Positions 9,581-18,106 of a stretch of DNA of 64,000 bases are shown here, in pieces. Origin of the DNA: Prorocentrum cordatum. Taxonomy: Eukaryota; Sar; Dinophyceae; Prorocentrales; Prorocentraceae. A program made the position numbers and the translations under genes. The notes below the pieces were generated by a model that was given only the letters and a program-made list of their open reading frames with translations, had not been told where the DNA came from and searched no databases. Every line of letters starts with the position of its first letter. Position 1 is the stretch's first letter. The stretch covers positions 57,501 to 121,500 of the forward strand of contig CAUYUJ010020517.1 in NCBI GenBank assembly GCA_963575745.1, given 5' to 3'.

Positions 9581-12500
9581 TTAAACCCTGAGAGCACGAT
9601 TTGTCTTAGCAACCGCCGTGGCTTGAGTTATTGCTTCCAGGCTAACTTCCCACACACGGCGTTCTCGTTCGTGACCTGACGTCTCGGGCCCCTTAGGGAA
9701 GTCAGGGGTGTCGAGGTCAGGAAGAAAGGAGGACTGTCGCCCAGTGTGTGATTGGTATGGCGATACTCCGCTGTAAAACGCGAAGGCGTTGGTGACGAAG
9801 ATGCCTTCCGCCAATACTCTAGCAAATACAACAAGGATGTTGTGTCTGTTCAGCTCTTCCTCAATCATGTGGAGAGTACCCCTGAGAATACCGTTACGTG
9901 ACTCGATCGAGGTCGCGTGTTGGCCAGGCGCTCGGATACGGAGTGTTGCACCCTTGTTCGCCATCATGGCCTTGGCAGTGTCATTGTTCAGGGCGCCTTC
10001 TCCATCTGAGTACAAGACTTTGAAGGGTCCATGATAGGCAATCCAGCAATAGTGGGAGGCGTCGAGTATAGTGTCACGCTCTCTATCGGAAATCTCTTGG
10101 CCTGCTGCCAGGCGAATGCAACGGTCCAAAATATGAAATATGGTTCGTTTCTTGCAGAACATGAGATCCATTTCACCTTCATCGAGCCAGTTTCCAGGAA
10201 GGCTTACAGAAGGTAGCGTTGAATGTGCTGGACGTTCCCATGCTCTACATCCCCGACAGGTGTCACAGATTTCTTTGATCACATTTAGTCGAACGTTGTC
10301 CAGTCCCACTCTGTCTAGGATTAGCCTCATCTTGGGTTCCTTCGCATGATACCACCGTAAGTGCAGTTTACGGAGTTCCTTTTTAACTACATGAGGTTCG
10401 TGACTACGGAGATGTTGCAGACTGTGTTGGATGTCAAATCTCGTCCAGTCGGGCAATCGTGGAGCCCCCGGGCCGGTTGAGGCAAGAGGGTTCCTTGTAG
10501 CTCTCCGCAGTCGGTCTCCCTCGTCAACTGCATCTGGCGGTGGTGGTACGCCTTGTAGGCGGCCGCGGCGGGCCGCTACCTGTGGCGGCTCGCTAGAAGA
10601 CGCGGAAGGCGTGTTTCCACGCTCGGGCGCGTCTCGCAGGATGTCGTAACTGCTGGCGCCAGATGTAGGATCAGCGTTCCCAAAGGACCGTGGTCGTGGT
10701 GGCCTGGCGCGAGCGCCTCGACGGCCACCCGATGCGGAAGCTTGGCCCTCCCCAGGTTTAGGTAAGGGTTTCCACCAAGCTGGCACATTGTTGCCCTCGG
10801 GATCATGATCATCTGGGAAATTGAACGGCTCGGCAAAACGACATTTGCCGGGCTCAGTGTCGAGGTGGTTCTTAACACCCTTGCTTCTCGTGAGGACCCT
10901 TTGGCATGCAGGACATGGCCAATATGCAGAGATAGAATCATGATACTTACACTGTGTAGGGTCTCTGTTGTGGCTAGGACTGTCCTCTCGGACATTGTCG
11001 ATGCATGCTGGGCATGTAGCCACTTTTGGGATGATACGATCGCCGACGCGTCTCATACCTTCTCCTGGTTCAGCTTGATCAGGAAGGTCAGCAGGGTAAG
11101 CATGCGCAGTACGTGTAGGCGCGTCTCCGCGCGTGGTGTCAATGGCTTTCGCCAAATAGACGGCTTCCACAAAGGCAGACTGCAGTCGTCGAGTGTATTT
11201 TTGTGCCAGTGAAAGCTCTCTGTTGCACGGTTGTGCGTGCACATGCTGACCGTTGCATTTGAGTCGCCCAAAGGGTTTAAGAATCGTCTCGTCGTTGCTG
11301 GTGATATTTGTCGGCTTCTTGATATAGTCACCAGCCGTATCTTTAAGTCCCGTCGCACATTGGTCGATATGTACGGTTATGATATGTGGTCGGTTGGCAA
11401 GTTCTTTCCATGGGTAAATATCGTCCACCCATGTTCCTGTGGGTTGTTCGCGTATAAACCACCTCCGTGCATTATCTTGAGTAACAGCAATTTTGCCACA
11501 ATAAGCTATGTGTGGTAGATCTTCTTTACGATGTTGTTCCCAAGTACTGTGATTGACTTTGTAGTTGTAGTAGGATGGTGGTCCTGTGGTGCGGCAACTG
11601 GGCTGCAGCATGGCAACTCGCACGTAGCATATTGCGAAGTAATGATCTACAGCCCGCTGCACTGAGGGATCTCCCAGGTCGACGCATGTAGTCTTGTCTA
11701 AGTTGCCTCCTGAGGAGAGACCCCTTGAGAAGGCAAGCTCTGAAATGCCACGCTCACCTCCACAAAGCTTCAACATGTCCACGCAAGTATTATGACCATA
11801 GCATAGAGTAGCTACTACGCTATATATGTCAGCGCGTGCGTCGGGCATAGATGTGGGGAGGGTAAGGAACAGGTCATCATCCTCATCGGAGCTTATCAGC
11901 TCAACAGGGACGTCAGTGCTCCACGTCGCCATGAGATCCTGTCCGAGTCCCGACAAGTCGTCACCGCAATCGTCATTTCCGTCTTCAACGTGCTTTTTGA
12001 TGCGGCGAGGCTTGATGCCTGCTTCCTTTTCGGCTTTGAGCCTTTCCTTCTGTTTGATACGCGACTCCGTAGGTGAGACTTGCTCGTCTTGTTCGCCGGT
12101 CTGTGCGCCCATCGTCGTTGTTGAGTGGGTACATGCTTCAATCGCCAGGGTCGGGAGGGGAAAAGGACAATCATCTATGAGCACGCGTCTAGGTTTCTGT
12201 GGTGATTGAGTAGGCTCGTTTCCGAGCATGACTGGTTCCTCGGGCTGCCAGTACAACCGTGTACTGATGTTGGCAACCCCTGTAGGTAGTGGTGCATGCC
12301 AATCATATCCTGTTGGTTGATCGGCTACTGCAATATCCTGACTAACCGTATTGGTATCCAGGTTAATTGTTACACGTCGGATAACATCAGACCATTTCGG
12401 TCCTCCTTTGTTGGTCGTCACATAGTGATGGATGTTGTGGTCCGTGCGTGTATAGGTGTTCAAGTATATCGGCACGTTTCCGTGCGTGGTGTTGCGTCCC

Positions 12501-12955
12501 AGGATTGTGTCGTTAAGGTGACGGATGAGTGTGATGCGTGTCTGAGCTCGCCATTCGGCAGGTCGCACCGTTTGGCCGTACCAATCCAACACATGTTGTG
12601 GTATCGCCAATTTGCACGTACATGCCCACAACTTAGAGCTGATCGGTATTGATGTTGCTACCTGCATATAGGTACCACTCGGTGTATTGTCTTGCATATT
12701 AAACATAATACCGAAATGACACAACCGCATCCGTATCACTGTCAACTTAAGATCTTCCAGAGTGTCACGTATTGGAGATAACTTCCAAACGTATCCTGGG
12801 GGTCCAAACATTATGATGTTCATACGGAGCTTCCTGGCTTTTATCAGAAGGTTTTGAATACGAGACCAGTGTGGGGCCACTCTTTTTCCTGGGGTTCGTA
12901 CATACCAGTCACCCGGGGTACTAACCCATGTTAGAATGTAGTCTCCACTGATCAC
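9581..12955 (-). CDS. Pol N-terminal region with zinc fingers and copia integrase
   Basis: An 1124-codon frame. Residues 1-160 form a conserved-looking globular domain (MFGPPGYVWK, RLCHFGIMFN, PSGTYMQVAT, CTCKL) that I cannot assign; it has a Rossmann-like look but no methyltransferase signature I would rely on. Residues ~640-720 hold Cys/His clusters (CPACID, CPACQRVL with downstream H and C). Integrase follows: an HHCC zinc domain at ~860-905 (LHLRWYHAKE...CDTCRGC), then a DDE core with D in GEMDLMF (~927), D in YSDGEGAL (~980) and E in SIESRNG (~1015); D2 and E are 33 residues apart. The frame ends at a lone TAA, after which the same frame continues into RT. Confidence 0.88.
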   Translation of the reverse strand: MISGDYILTWVSTPGDWYVRTPGKRVAPHWSRIQNLLIKARKLRMNIIMFGPPGYVWKLSPIRDTLEDLKLTVIRMRLCHFGIMFNMQDNTPSGTYMQVATSIPISSKLWACTCKLAIPQHVLDWYGQTVRPAEWRAQTRITLIRHLNDTILGRNTTHGNVPIYLNTYTRTDHNIHHYVTTNKGGPKWSDVIRRVTINLDTNTVSQDIAVADQPTGYDWHAPLPTGVANISTRLYWQPEEPVMLGNEPTQSPQKPRRVLIDDCPFPLPTLAIEACTHSTTTMGAQTGEQDEQVSPTESRIKQKERLKAEKEAGIKPRRIKKHVEDGNDDCGDDLSGLGQDLMATWSTDVPVELISSDEDDDLFLTLPTSMPDARADIYSVVATLCYGHNTCVDMLKLCGGERGISELAFSRGLSSGGNLDKTTCVDLGDPSVQRAVDHYFAICYVRVAMLQPSCRTTGPPSYYNYKVNHSTWEQHRKEDLPHIAYCGKIAVTQDNARRWFIREQPTGTWVDDIYPWKELANRPHIITVHIDQCATGLKDTAGDYIKKPTNITSNDETILKPFGRLKCNGQHVHAQPCNRELSLAQKYTRRLQSAFVEAVYLAKAIDTTRGDAPTRTAHAYPADLPDQAEPGEGMRRVGDRIIPKVATCPACIDNVREDSPSHNRDPTQCKYHDSISAYWPCPACQRVLTRSKGVKNHLDTEPGKCRFAEPFNFPDDHDPEGNNVPAWWKPLPKPGEGQASASGGRRGARARPPRPRSFGNADPTSGASSYDILRDAPERGNTPSASSSEPPQVAARRGRLQGVPPPPDAVDEGDRLRRATRNPLASTGPGAPRLPDWTRFDIQHSLQHLRSHEPHVVKKELRKLHLRWYHAKEPKMRLILDRVGLDNVRLNVIKEICDTCRGCRAWERPAHSTLPSVSLPGNWLDEGEMDLMFCKKRTIFHILDRCIRLAAGQEISDRERDTILDASHYCWIAYHGPFKVLYSDGEGALNNDTAKAMMANKGATLRIRAPGQHATSIESRNGILRGTLHMIEEELNRHNILVVFARVLAEGIFVTNAFAFYSGVSPYQSHTGRQSSFLPDLDTPDFPKGPETSGHERERRVWEVSLEAITQATAVAKTNRALRV

Positions 12956-13169
12956 CGCACCCAGGTAATCTGTGCCCAGTCGTCATAAGCTCGTTGTGGG
13001 AAATACGATCGCAGATATAACCTCGGATGCGGAGGTCGGCGCAAGCCTCTCTCGTATCTTCAATGACAAAAGCTCTTTTACTAAGGCAGGTTGCCCCGCT
13101 GTCCCTGTTACCCCCTGGCCTTTCAGCCATTAGGCAAGACGACGAGGGGGCAGCGTCGCCCTGCCATCT
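12921..13169 (-). CDS. Pol segment in another frame, joining protease to pol
   Basis: In the protease-ORF frame, after a TGA at 13170, sequence continues as FVIEDTREACADLRIRGYIC and ISHNELMTTGHRLPG before the frame changes near 12958 into the pol ORF. It therefore looks like one domain split by a one-base shift. A hairpin copy with one G.U pair lies at 13086-13099. Confidence 0.6.
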   Translation of the reverse strand, partial: RWQGDAAPSSSCLMAERPGGNRDSGATCLSKRAFVIEDTREACADLRIRGYICDRISHNELMTTGHRLPGCGDQWRLHSNMG

Positions 13170-14969
13170 TCAAGATGAAGAAGATGCGCCTGCAACGTCT
13201 GCCAGCATCTGGGCTTCCCTCAGATGCTGGAGCTCAGCACTGCAGCGCGTTGTGGCCTCAGAGGCGGACTGCTCCGCAAACGTAGCCAGCATGGATGGAT
13301 TATCCACCAGCTGCTTTAATAGGCCTTTAGACCCAGCGTCGTTGACCGTCTGCAGCTCATGGTTCGTGTACCCCATCACTATCTTCCGGCGGGGCCGTAC
13401 AGCGCCCATGGGTGCACGTCCGCCAGGCTGGGCCAGTGTCCTGGCTACGAAGCAATCAAACGTCTCCAGATCGTCGATGCTGTCGCCTCTCATCGTCGCT
13501 TTGGCGAGCGTCTCCAGCAACCCCTGAGGCAGGTTTCCCTGCAATTGTTGGCGCTCTTGCGCAGGGGTCGGCTCGCCTGTCAGCACCGTCTGGAACGATG
13601 TGCTGCTTGCGCCCGAGGCGGGTTGCCCCGCAGCTCCGAATCGATCACACCTGATTGACAGATGCCCTGGTGGCAACTTCGTTGTCGGCATGATCTTGGA
13701 GCCCTCGGGGAGTTCCATCTTGACCTGTCCCTTCCCAGGGAATATCAGCTTCTCCTGGCCTCGTTCGAGCACAATAATAGCGCGCTTGTCCTGCATACCG
13801 TCGAGGCCCAGGATAGCTGGCAGGTCCTTGCCACAGCCTGACACAATGTTCGTCCTGTACGAGTCGAGCTGACTCGAACCCTGGTACTCGCATGCAATGC
13901 TGAAGGTGCCCACGGTATCAGCTGGGGCCGACCCCTCGCCCACCCCGTTGATGTTCAAACGAGAACGAGGTTCAAACGTACAAGGACGATTATGTGCCTC
14001 GGCAGCCTGGGCAAACTTGCGGCTCGTATTTTCTCCCATTATGTTAATCTTCGAGCCCACATCTATGAGGATTGAATTTCCACCATCCTCAAGAAAGGTC
14101 TTACTAGGCTGCTTGATGTGCACTGTCTCTGAAGTGCCAGCTGGGCTATCTGGCGGGTTTCCCCGCAGCGGGTTTCCCCGCATCGTGCTGGCACCAGGCC
14201 TGCCTGCGGCCATACGTGCCAGGTCGATGTACTGGAAGTACGACACGTTCTGGGCGTGAGCGCCCTGTTCCTCCCGCCAGTTGGCATACTCATCACGTAT
14301 GCTCGTATGCTGTTCGCGGGTAGTACGCCGCGTCAGCGTCAAGTACGAATGAAGGGCGATGTCCTGTAATCCCTCATTCGTGAGGTGGCCCCTGTACTGC
14401 AACCACTCGTCGAACTCATTGTTCGTGGCTGAGAGCTCGACGGCCCTGACTGCTGCTGCCGCGGTCGCCACTGAAGAGTCTGAGAGATCAAACGAAGCAC
14501 TCTCAGTCTCAGGATTATCGGCGTCCAACATGAACGTAGTGTGCGCATTGTCCATCTGGGTCTGGAAATGGCGAACACGCAGTTCTCGCAGCTGTTCAGG
14601 GTCCAATGGCAGCTCAGCCCCGCCCCCACTCTGGGGAGACATTTGAGGAGCCACCTGTCCGACTCCAGGCTCGTAATGAGTCGGAAGGATCGGTACAGGT
14701 GGAGTATTAGGCAGGTTTCCCTGCTGAGGCGCCGCCATCGGGATAAGCTGGTCGAAGTATCCCGTCTCCTTGGCGGCCTCGCCTCCTCCGGCAGGTTTCC
14801 CTGCTGCTGGGGCTGAGCTGTCTGCCTGTCCAGCATTCTGGCTGTCAACTCCTCCACCATGCCCCTTAACTCCCGCAGCTCCCTCGCTGCTTGTTCGGGA
14901 GCCTGAGTGTAGGAGCCGGTCCATGGAAATGACGACGCTATAATGCCTGGCGCTCGGCAGATAGCGCAT
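13170..14969 (-). CDS. Retropepsin-like aspartic protease ORF
   Basis: The meaningful part starts near 14790, downstream of a hairpin where the frame joins the RING ORF. After a helical region, residues ~290-430 form a retropepsin-like domain: LIDVGSKINIMG carries the catalytic Asp, with DVG in place of the usual DTG/DSG, and LPAILGLDGMQDKRAIIVLE resembles the second hydrophobic-Gly motif. The product would cleave the polyprotein; activity with Val at the second position is uncertain. Four to five hairpins are read through here, one pair in tandem at 14153 and 14168 giving RGNPLRGNP. It ends in TGA within a serine run. Confidence 0.75.
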   Translation of the reverse strand: MRYLPSARHYSVVISMDRLLHSGSRTSSEGAAGVKGHGGGVDSQNAGQADSSAPAAGKPAGGGEAAKETGYFDQLIPMAAPQQGNLPNTPPVPILPTHYEPGVGQVAPQMSPQSGGGAELPLDPEQLRELRVRHFQTQMDNAHTTFMLDADNPETESASFDLSDSSVATAAAAVRAVELSATNNEFDEWLQYRGHLTNEGLQDIALHSYLTLTRRTTREQHTSIRDEYANWREEQGAHAQNVSYFQYIDLARMAAGRPGASTMRGNPLRGNPPDSPAGTSETVHIKQPSKTFLEDGGNSILIDVGSKINIMGENTSRKFAQAAEAHNRPCTFEPRSRLNINGVGEGSAPADTVGTFSIACEYQGSSQLDSYRTNIVSGCGKDLPAILGLDGMQDKRAIIVLERGQEKLIFPGKGQVKMELPEGSKIMPTTKLPPGHLSIRCDRFGAAGQPASGASSTSFQTVLTGEPTPAQERQQLQGNLPQGLLETLAKATMRGDSIDDLETFDCFVARTLAQPGGRAPMGAVRPRRKIVMGYTNHELQTVNDAGSKGLLKQLVDNPSMLATFAEQSASEATTRCSAELQHLREAQMLADVAGASSSS

Positions 14970-16042
14970 GCTGGTTGCTGAGGGTCTCCTTCACGCTGGT
15001 TAGCAATATGGCCCACCACATTCGAGTTCCAGCACTCCTCGTGGAATAGGCGGTTACACCTCAAGCGGTAGACGCTTTCCCTCGGCTGAAACTCCTCGAG
15101 GCATACCGCGCAGGTGTCTTCCATCCCAGTATAGATTTCCACGTCTGCCGCTCTGGGGTACACCCGCCGCTGCCGCTCCAGGACTGCTTCGGAATCCATG
15201 AAAGCAGCTGGAGGATCTCCTGCGGGAGCCAGCACCTCCGGCGCTACGGCAACCACTGATGGAGGAACTGCCGTTGCGGAGGCTGCGGGCGACACAGCGG
15301 GCGAGTTTCCTCGCGCGGGTGAGCCTCTGTTTCTCACGACCTCAAGTGCAGCTGCACGTGCTTGGTCACGTACGCTTTGCACTGCCTGCCTGCGCCTGAA
15401 ACGCGCCTGTTGAGTGTGGTAAGTCTGCCTGATGTAGTCTGGCACTCCCCTACTGCCTGATGGTATCAAATGGGCGGTAGGTTGGACGGCCACCTCTGGC
15501 GTTGTCGGTGCGGGCATGAAGGCCATGTGCGGATACATGGACTGATCACTGCAGCGCACATTCGTGAGGCTTTGAAACTCATCCGCCGTCTCGCGAACAA
15601 ACCTGTTCGGGACTCTAGACCCATCTGGGTACAGTGGCGGATCCATTGGTGCTGGCGCTGGCCTCTGGCCCCGGGCCATGCTCGGATGAGCATTGAAGGC
15701 TGGGATGAGGGCTCGTTGCCGAGCAGGGCCCCGTGGGTTCGGACCTTCTGGCTCCCAGGACCAGGCCGGCCTCCACCTCTGACCACTCGGGTGGGGCAGA
15801 TTATGACTCTGCACCTGTTGCACCGCAGCTGCCACCCTTGCGCGGTAATCATCAGGCACTCCAGCAACAGTACTTTGGCCAGCAAAAGGTCGGTGGTGCA
15901 TTGGAGTGCCGGGCAGGTTTCCCGGCAGAGTCGTTGGCGTGCCAGGTGGCATCATGTTCAGGAGAGCTGTGCCATGCTCAGCTCTGGCCGCGGCGATCCT
16001 CTCCATGAGTGCCATTCGTGGCAGAGCGACCAGGAGTCCCAA
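14339..16042 (-). CDS. ORF with RING-H2-like finger
   Basis: Residues ~305-360 read CAVCLEEF, then RLRCNRLFHEECW, then CAICRAPG, spaced as in a RING-H2 finger. One predicted zinc ligand is replaced: the position after C-x is Arg (CNR), where His is usual (CGH). RING domains bind E2 enzymes and act as ubiquitin ligases; whether this one still folds is uncertain. Upstream is a proline-rich N-terminal region, downstream a short coiled coil (RELRELRGMVEELTARML). After the hairpin at 14791-14804 this frame becomes a shadow and real coding continues in the protease frame. Upstream it joins the Tpt1 ORF near 16010 by a frame change. Confidence 0.75.
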   Translation of the reverse strand: MGLLVALPRMALMERIAAARAEHGTALLNMMPPGTPTTLPGNLPGTPMHHRPFAGQSTVAGVPDDYRARVAAAVQQVQSHNLPHPSGQRWRPAWSWEPEGPNPRGPARQRALIPAFNAHPSMARGQRPAPAPMDPPLYPDGSRVPNRFVRETADEFQSLTNVRCSDQSMYPHMAFMPAPTTPEVAVQPTAHLIPSGSRGVPDYIRQTYHTQQARFRRRQAVQSVRDQARAAALEVVRNRGSPARGNSPAVSPAASATAVPPSVVAVAPEVLAPAGDPPAAFMDSEAVLERQRRVYPRAADVEIYTGMEDTCAVCLEEFQPRESVYRLRCNRLFHEECWNSNVVGHIANQREGDPQQPACAICRAPGIIASSFPWTGSYTQAPEQAARELRELRGMVEELTARMLDRQTAQPQQQGNLPEEARPPRRRDTSTSLSRWRRLSRETCLILHLYRSFRLITSLESDRWLLKCLPRVGAGLSCHWTLNSCENCVFAISRPRWTMRTLRSCWTPIILRLRVLRLISQTLQWRPRQQQSGPSSSQPRTMSSTSGCSTGATSRMRDYRTSPFIRT

Positions 16043-17631
16043 ACGGAGACTGCGCTGGTGGCGTCACCACTGGGGTCGTGCCCCTCGGTGTGTGCATGCA
16101 ATGCGAGGGGCTCCCTGGCATCTGCTCAAGTCGAGCAGGCTCTCCGAAGATGCGGCCGAACGTATGCGGGTCTCCCTGCGGTTCGGGCATATCATTTCTG
16201 AGTCTACTGACGGGCAGGTCTCCCTGCATGGCCTGACGGTTACGCGTCACCATGGCGGACGTGGCTCCCTGGCCAGCGGCCCAGGGGTCTTGCTGGCACA
16301 GTCTGTCCGCCAGCTGTTCCACCTGCTCAGGATTTAGAGCGGCCGCGATCTGGTCCAGATCTGAGGTGCTAAGGACCTGCCAAGATATGGCACTAGGCCC
16401 TTGGCTTGGAGCACGGCTTGGAGCCGCGCTTCCTGCCTCACTCTCATTGATCATAAGGATTTGGTGGGTTTCGGGCTGGTTTCCCAGCACGGTTGGGCTG
16501 TAGTGGTCCCCAACTTCTCTGTGACCATGAACCGTATGAGGATCATTAACCTCTTGGTCGCGAGACCACTGGTACTTGACACTAGCACTGCCCACATTAG
16601 TCCACCTGTTCGGGGCCGTCATTATGGCGGTGGAAACGCGTGCAAGGCGATTGCCCAGATATTCTGGGTTACGCCATTGTTTACCCGTGGAGAGGTCTTC
16701 CACGTGTGAAATATAATACGGCTCAATGATACCGTCTTTTCCTTCAGATAGGAGAACTCCATTGTCGGACCAGCAAACTTTGATTCCGTCCTTCAGGGCA
16801 CGATGCCAGTCCACAAAGATGACGATCTCGGACTCGGGGCCCCATCCACTCTTCACGCCGCGACGACGAAGCGTCGGTACAAAGTGGATGTGTGATCGGC
16901 CTGACCCTCTCTTCTTAGTGTTGTGTTCTTGGCGACAAGAGAGGCCATACCACATAATGCCTTCAAAGGCTGCCCATCGTGTGCCACGCATGGCAACCTC
17001 GGGATGTGGGGCCGGCATCCCGGCAGGGTTGTCGTGTAGTACAATGTACTTGTACAACGACCAGGGAGCCTTGAGCGTCCACGAGTGCCCTTGAGAGGCA
17101 CGGATGAATACGTCGGATTTGCCAGAATCCCGCACTAAGACCTTAAACTGGAGACGCTGTTCCTCCTCGCCGTCTGGCTCGCGGACATGAACGATCGCCA
17201 CCATGATGGCAGCCATCTGGTCAACCGTTCTGCCGTAGAAGGTCTCGGCGATGATCTTGGCCTCATCCTGTTGGGGGTTATACCCGTCCTGTCTCGAACG
17301 TCCGTTGTGCCACGGAAACTCGCGCACGAGCTCGTCGAGATTGATCCATCCATCATGATCATCGAATGTCACAAGGCTCCACACGGCATTGTGTGGTTTG
17401 TCAGGTGCGTTTCTGCAGATCCTGTTGAGGCATTTACTAAGCTGCTTGAGGGTACGATTCCTCCTCGGGACATCACCTTCTTGCCTGCAGCGTTCCATGA
17501 ATGCTTCATCCACCGAACGTATCGGTGGAAGCTTCCGCAGGGCACGTCTGTCATTGATTAAGGCCTGACTCCCACTAGTGAAAGACGCGCCCCCTGGGCG
17601 GTGCAACTTATCCTCGGGCAGGTTTCCCCGC
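15978..17631 (-). CDS. Tpt1/KptA-like RNA 2'-phosphotransferase in the retrotransposon
   Basis: The frame opens through the hairpin at 17618-17631; residue numbers below count from the TTG at 17606. Family motifs in order: LSKCLNRICRN (55-66, normally LSKxLSxxLRH), DDHDGWINLDELV (82-94), VFIRASQGHSW (166-176), MRGTRWAAFEGIMWYGL (206-222), GRSHIHF (236-242) and IFVDWHRALKDGIKV then SDNGVLLSEG (263-289). Tpt1/KptA removes the 2'-phosphate at RNA ligation junctions using NAD+. Two catalytic arginines are visible (R169, R237) and the N-terminal Arg (R65), but the adjacent catalytic His is Asn (RN). The C-terminal third is low-complexity. It lies well inside the LTRs between a proline-rich ORF and the RING ORF, so it is cargo of the element. 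Confidence 0.85.
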
Positions 17632-18106
17632 AGGCTGCGGCTCCTGAGGAGGAGGAAGCTGCAGCTGCAGCGCCTGGCGGGTTTCCCCGCGGTGTTTCTC
17701 GGCTGCCTCGGCTGGCGCTGCCCCTGATCTTAAGCACCCAGGCACCCCTAGACAGAGCACCTTCCTCGGACTTCTTGGAGCGTGCCGCCACAGGCGCGGC
17801 CGGCGTAGGGGTAAACCCTGCACGCTCAAAAGCCTTGGCCTTGCCGGCGATAAATCCGCTACGGCTAGGTGGGCGTCTACGAACCTCCACAGAGTCCTGA
17901 GGTTGTTGCCTAGGGTCGGGTCTCTGTGCCGGAGTTGCTCTAGTCGGTGATCTCGGCGTTTTAGAACGAGGCATCTCCATCTGCACATCTAACCCAAGCT
18001 CCTCAGAGCGAGCTGACGTTTTCGGTCTCTCCCCCGAAGGCGACCTAGGTGCCGGTGTTTCGCTCTTGGCATTCGGTTGGAGTGGGGGCTTCTTTGCCCC
18101 CTTCAT
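17558..18106 (-). CDS. Basic, proline/serine-rich ORF (retroelement)
   Basis: ATG directly follows the TAA of the preceding ORF in the same frame, so the two may be one protein with an in-frame stop. Composition is Lys/Arg/Pro/Ser-rich and likely disordered. Coding character ends at an Ala/Ser run near 17640, next to a hairpin at 17618-17631 where the frame passes to the Tpt1 ORF. No domain recognised. Confidence 0.6.
   Translation of the reverse strand: MKGAKKPPLQPNAKSETPAPRSPSGERPKTSARSEELGLDVQMEMPRSKTPRSPTRATPAQRPDPRQQPQDSVEVRRRPPSRSGFIAGKAKAFERAGFTPTPAAPVAARSKKSEEGALSRGAWVLKIRGSASRGSRETPRGNPPGAAAAASSSSGAAACGETCPRISCTAQGARLSLVGVRP

Noticed and set aside
12470-12955. Pol N-terminal domain as a DNA methyltransferase
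   Set aside because: GPPGYVWK and neighbouring strands suggest a Rossmann-like fold, but no catalytic signature of a known class is present, so it stays unassigned.
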